64,000 nt of DNA from an uncultured Bacteroidia bacterium (lineage in GTDB: Bacteria > Bacteroidota > Bacteroidia > Bacteroidales > Prolixibacteraceae), in contig CAIXCY010000014.1 of the NCBI GenBank assembly GCA_903918045.1, forward strand, positions 1 through 64,000, read 5' to 3'. The notes beneath the pieces are model-generated. The model was not told the origin of the DNA. It saw nothing but the letters and a program-made list of their open reading frames with translations, and ran no database searches. This document shows, in pieces, positions 61,794 to 64,000 of this stretch. The position numbers and the translations under genes are program-made. Every line of letters begins with the position of its first letter. The stretch's first letter is position 1.

Positions 61794-62519
61794 GTGGAAC
61801 CAATCATTGAACTAAAAGATGCTGACATTTATCAACGTGAGACGTTGGTTCTGAAAAATATCAATTTGACTATAAATAAAGGGGAATTTCTTTATATAAT
61901 TGGGAAAGTGGGCAGCGGAAAATCGAGCTTGTTGAAAACTTTTTATAATGAACTCCCATTAATCTCCGGTCAGGGTTCCGTATGTGGGTATCATCTGGAA
62001 AAAATCCGGACCAGGGAGGTTCCTTTTCTTCGTCGCAGGCTGGGTATCGTGTTTCAGGACTTCCAGTTGCTGACAGACAGAAGTGTCTATAAAAATTTCG
62101 AATTTGTTTTAAAAGCCACAGAATGGAAGGATGAAAATGCAATAAAAGAACGGATTCAGGAAGTTCTATCAAAAGTCAATATGGAACATTCAGGATCACG
62201 TATGCCTCATCAACTCTCCGGTGGCGAACAACAACGTATTGTAATTGCCCGGGCCTTATTGAATAATCCCGAAATTATACTAGCCGATGAGCCTACAGGA
62301 AATCTTGATCCCGAAACATCGGAGGCCTTATTGAGGCTTTTGACGGAAATTCACCGCGAAGGGAAAACAATTATAATGGCGACGCACGATTATCCAATTA
62401 TACAAAAATTCCCTGCCCGCAAGATTGTCTGTGAGGCAGGATCAATAAGGAAACTTGATGATGAAACCAACATGATTGATTTTGAATCATTACTTGATGA
62501 ACCGCCATTAGACCAGTAA
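61794..62519 (+). CDS. ftsE: Cell division ATP-binding protein FtsE
   Basis: This 241-residue ABC ATPase pairs with FtsX to activate septal cell-wall hydrolases. The Walker A is GKVGSGKSS, the signature LSGGEQQRI, the Walker B IILADEPTGNLD and the H-loop MATHDYP. I chose GTG 61794 (MEPIIELKDADIYQ) because it fits the family length and follows the promoter element; the track start adds 17 residues. The tail carries an acidic FESLLDEPPL end. ftsX is not in the window. murB follows after 62 bases. Confidence 0.92.
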   Translation: MEPIIELKDADIYQRETLVLKNINLTINKGEFLYIIGKVGSGKSSLLKTFYNELPLISGQGSVCGYHLEKIRTREVPFLRRRLGIVFQDFQLLTDRSVYKNFEFVLKATEWKDENAIKERIQEVLSKVNMEHSGSRMPHQLSGGEQQRIVIARALLNNPEIILADEPTGNLDPETSEALLRLLTEIHREGKTIIMATHDYPIIQKFPARKIVCEAGSIRKLDDETNMIDFESLLDEPPLDQ

Positions 62520-62581
62520 AATGAGTTCAATCGATAATTTGACAATATCCCGCTTCAGAATCCAGGACAAAAAAATAAAGC

Positions 62582-63604
62582 ATGTTCCAGCTGTCGAATA
62601 ACCAATCACTGAAAGAGAAAAATACTTTCGGAATAACAGCCACTGCAAGGTATTATCTGATTGTAAAATCAGAATCTGAACTTTATGAATTTTTTAAAAA
62701 TAACAGATCAGCTATTCAGCTAAAGAGACTTTTCCTGGGAGCTGGAAGCAACCTTCTATTTCTTGACGATTTTAACGGGCTTGTTATTCATCCTTTGATT
62801 GGTGGAATAAATTTAGTCCGCGAAAATAAATATCAGGTCGAAGTAGAGGCAGGTGCAGGTGTTTCGTGGGATAACTTCGTAGCTTTTTGTGTTGACAAAG
62901 GTTGGCACGGTATTGAAAACCTATCTTTGATTCCAGGTAACACAGGAGCTGTACCGGTCCAAAATATCGGAGCCTATGGCGTCGAGGCAGGATCGGTAAT
63001 TTCAGAGGTCAAAGGGATCGATATTCCTTCTCTTAAGGATTACCACTATAATCATAAAGCCTGTGAATTTAATTATAGAACAAGCTTATTTAAAGAAAAA
63101 CTTAAAGAACAGTTTGTCATAACATCTGTTGTTTTCCGCCTTTCGAAGCAACCGAACTTTAAAATTCAGTACGAAGGATTGGAAGAGAAAATTAATCAGT
63201 ACGGAAAGACAAATCTTCAAAATATTCGTAAGGCAATCATTGCTATACGCCAATCAAAACTCCCCGATCCGGCCGTTTTTGGCAATGCAGGAAGTTTTTT
63301 CAAGAATCCGGTAGTTTCTGAATTGGTTGCCAATTCCTTGAAAAATTTATACCCTGAGCTACCGGTATATTCAATCGGACATGGAGTTGTAAAGTTAGCG
63401 GCAGGCTGGCTTATTGACAAGGCCGGCTGGAAAGGAAAGTCAGTGGGGAATGCTGCGGTTCACGAAAAACAGGCGTTGGTTTTAATTAATAAAGGGGGTG
63501 CTTCAGGAAAAGAGATCTTCAGGTTATCAGAATTGATCGCCGAAGATGTTTTGCAAAAATTCAATATTCATTTGGAACGCGAAGTTCAGGTAATTGGCGA
63601 TTAG
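62582..63604 (+). CDS. murB: UDP-N-acetylenolpyruvoylglucosamine reductase
   Basis: This 340-residue cytoplasmic flavoenzyme makes UDP-N-acetylmuramate in the second step of peptidoglycan precursor synthesis. FAD-binding segments include LFLGAGSNLLFLDDF and LIPGNTGAVPVQNIGAYGVEAG. The type I segment NYRTSLFKE and the catalytic serine region NAGSFFKNPVV are present, as is the C-terminal LIDKAGWKGKSVGNAAVHEKQAL. It follows ftsE on the same strand in a short cell-envelope operon. Confidence 0.97.
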   Translation: MFQLSNNQSLKEKNTFGITATARYYLIVKSESELYEFFKNNRSAIQLKRLFLGAGSNLLFLDDFNGLVIHPLIGGINLVRENKYQVEVEAGAGVSWDNFVAFCVDKGWHGIENLSLIPGNTGAVPVQNIGAYGVEAGSVISEVKGIDIPSLKDYHYNHKACEFNYRTSLFKEKLKEQFVITSVVFRLSKQPNFKIQYEGLEEKINQYGKTNLQNIRKAIIAIRQSKLPDPAVFGNAGSFFKNPVVSELVANSLKNLYPELPVYSIGHGVVKLAAGWLIDKAGWKGKSVGNAAVHEKQALVLINKGGASGKEIFRLSELIAEDVLQKFNIHLEREVQVIGD

Positions 63605-63724
63605 GTGCTATTAATCATTCCTTTGCGATCCACTCTAACCTCTCCCTTTCGCCACATCTCCTCTTCGCCCTTTCCCCCGACGTTCGTGCAGTCGTGGCTA
63701 TCTCTCCATCTCTCATTCGCCCTT

Positions 63725-64000
63725 TCACCTCCAAATTTTATTTCTATTCAAGGCATTCTGATATTTCGCCGCATTCCGGTTATGCTCCGCAAGGGATTGC
63801 GCAAAATTGTGATGTCCCGAGAAGTCCTCCTTTGCACAAAAATACATATAGTTATGGTGTTCAGCATTTAGAACGGCATCAACACTTGCAATATCGGGGA
63901 AATTTATCGGACCGGGAGGCAACCCTACGTATTTATAGGTGTTGTATGGTGAATCAACGGAAAGGTATTTTGTCAGGATCCGTTTGATCTGAAAATCGCC
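63725..64000 (-). CDS. mltG: Endolytic murein transglycosylase MltG, 3' end only
   Basis: Only the last 91 residues lie in the window; the gene continues past the right edge, and the track shows just its end (63725-63922). The visible end has the MltG/YceG signature YVGLPPGPINFPDIASVDAVLN, then YMYFCAKEDFSGHHNFAQSL and AEHNRNAAKY. MltG cuts glycan strands in the inner membrane and sets their length. It converges on murB with a 120-base gap that has no obvious terminator. Confidence 0.9.
   Translation of the reverse strand, partial: GDFQIKRILTKYLSVDSPYNTYKYVGLPPGPINFPDIASVDAVLNAEHHNYMYFCAKEDFSGHHNFAQSLAEHNRNAAKYQNALNRNKIWR

Noticed and set aside
63605-63871. Plus-strand ORFs after murB
   Set aside because: They overlap the clearly recognisable mltG 3' end on the minus strand.

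Overview
The window is a chromosomal stretch of a Bacteroidota bacterium, probably an uncultured or environmental relative of the Bacteroidales/Marinilabiliales. The evidence is moderate, AT-leaning base composition; promoters of the Bacteroidota type (TTTG, about 19 bases, TAnnTTTG); a DUF4465 lipoprotein; a DUF6913-dapA pair; a RRM protein with a glycine-rich tail; and an F-type ATP synthase beta subunit with an extra internal segment. I saw no tRNA, rRNA, CRISPR array, transposase or phage gene.

Layout. 1-6.8 kb (mostly minus): a partial 60-residue-repeat protein, an APC amino-acid permease with a tiny winged-helix gene, chorismate synthase, a SlyD-like FKBP with a cysteine-rich tail, then a cobalamin riboswitch controlling a CWC-type cysteine-rich protein and a DUF4465 lipoprotein. 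7.0-10.6 kb (plus): ligA, a DUF6913 gene and dapA. 10.6-18.1 kb: an M48 lipoprotein protease, folD, ffh, a RRM protein (plus strand), and an operon of three Tat-signal oxidoreductases. 18.1-24.5 kb: a repeat-filled intergenic region, a DbpA-like helicase, a secreted unknown, a decayed LytS/LytTR two-component pair, an aldo/keto reductase and a cytidylate-kinase-like protein.

24.7-40.9 kb is the most striking part. It holds two complete rotary ATPases one after the other on the same strand. The first is a housekeeping F-type enzyme (order Z, I-like, B, E, F, H, A, G, D, C) whose c subunit lacks the sodium ligands. The second, about 1.8 kb downstream, has the order D, C, Q, R, B, E, F, A, G, lacks a separate delta gene, and has a c subunit with two membrane glutamates plus the ES...Y sodium signature. 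This is the N-ATPase type of Na+-translocating enzyme. Only a divergent stand-alone trpB lies between them. The cell would therefore have an H+ ATP synthase and a second Na+ ATPase side by side.

41-64 kb: a Tat-signal Gfo/Idh/MocA protein, an RhlE-like helicase, an M48 protease with a TerB-like tail, the periplasmic pair pbpC and a bacterial alpha-2-macroglobulin with a thioester motif, a LOG-family protein, gyrB, an outer-membrane barrel with a large TPR partner, ftsE, murB and the 3' end of mltG. The right end is rich in cell-envelope and cell-wall functions.

Limits: functions come from reading motifs and recalled families, not from database searches. Several ORF-track starts were moved inward because a promoter, a signal peptide or the family's usual N-terminus fits better.
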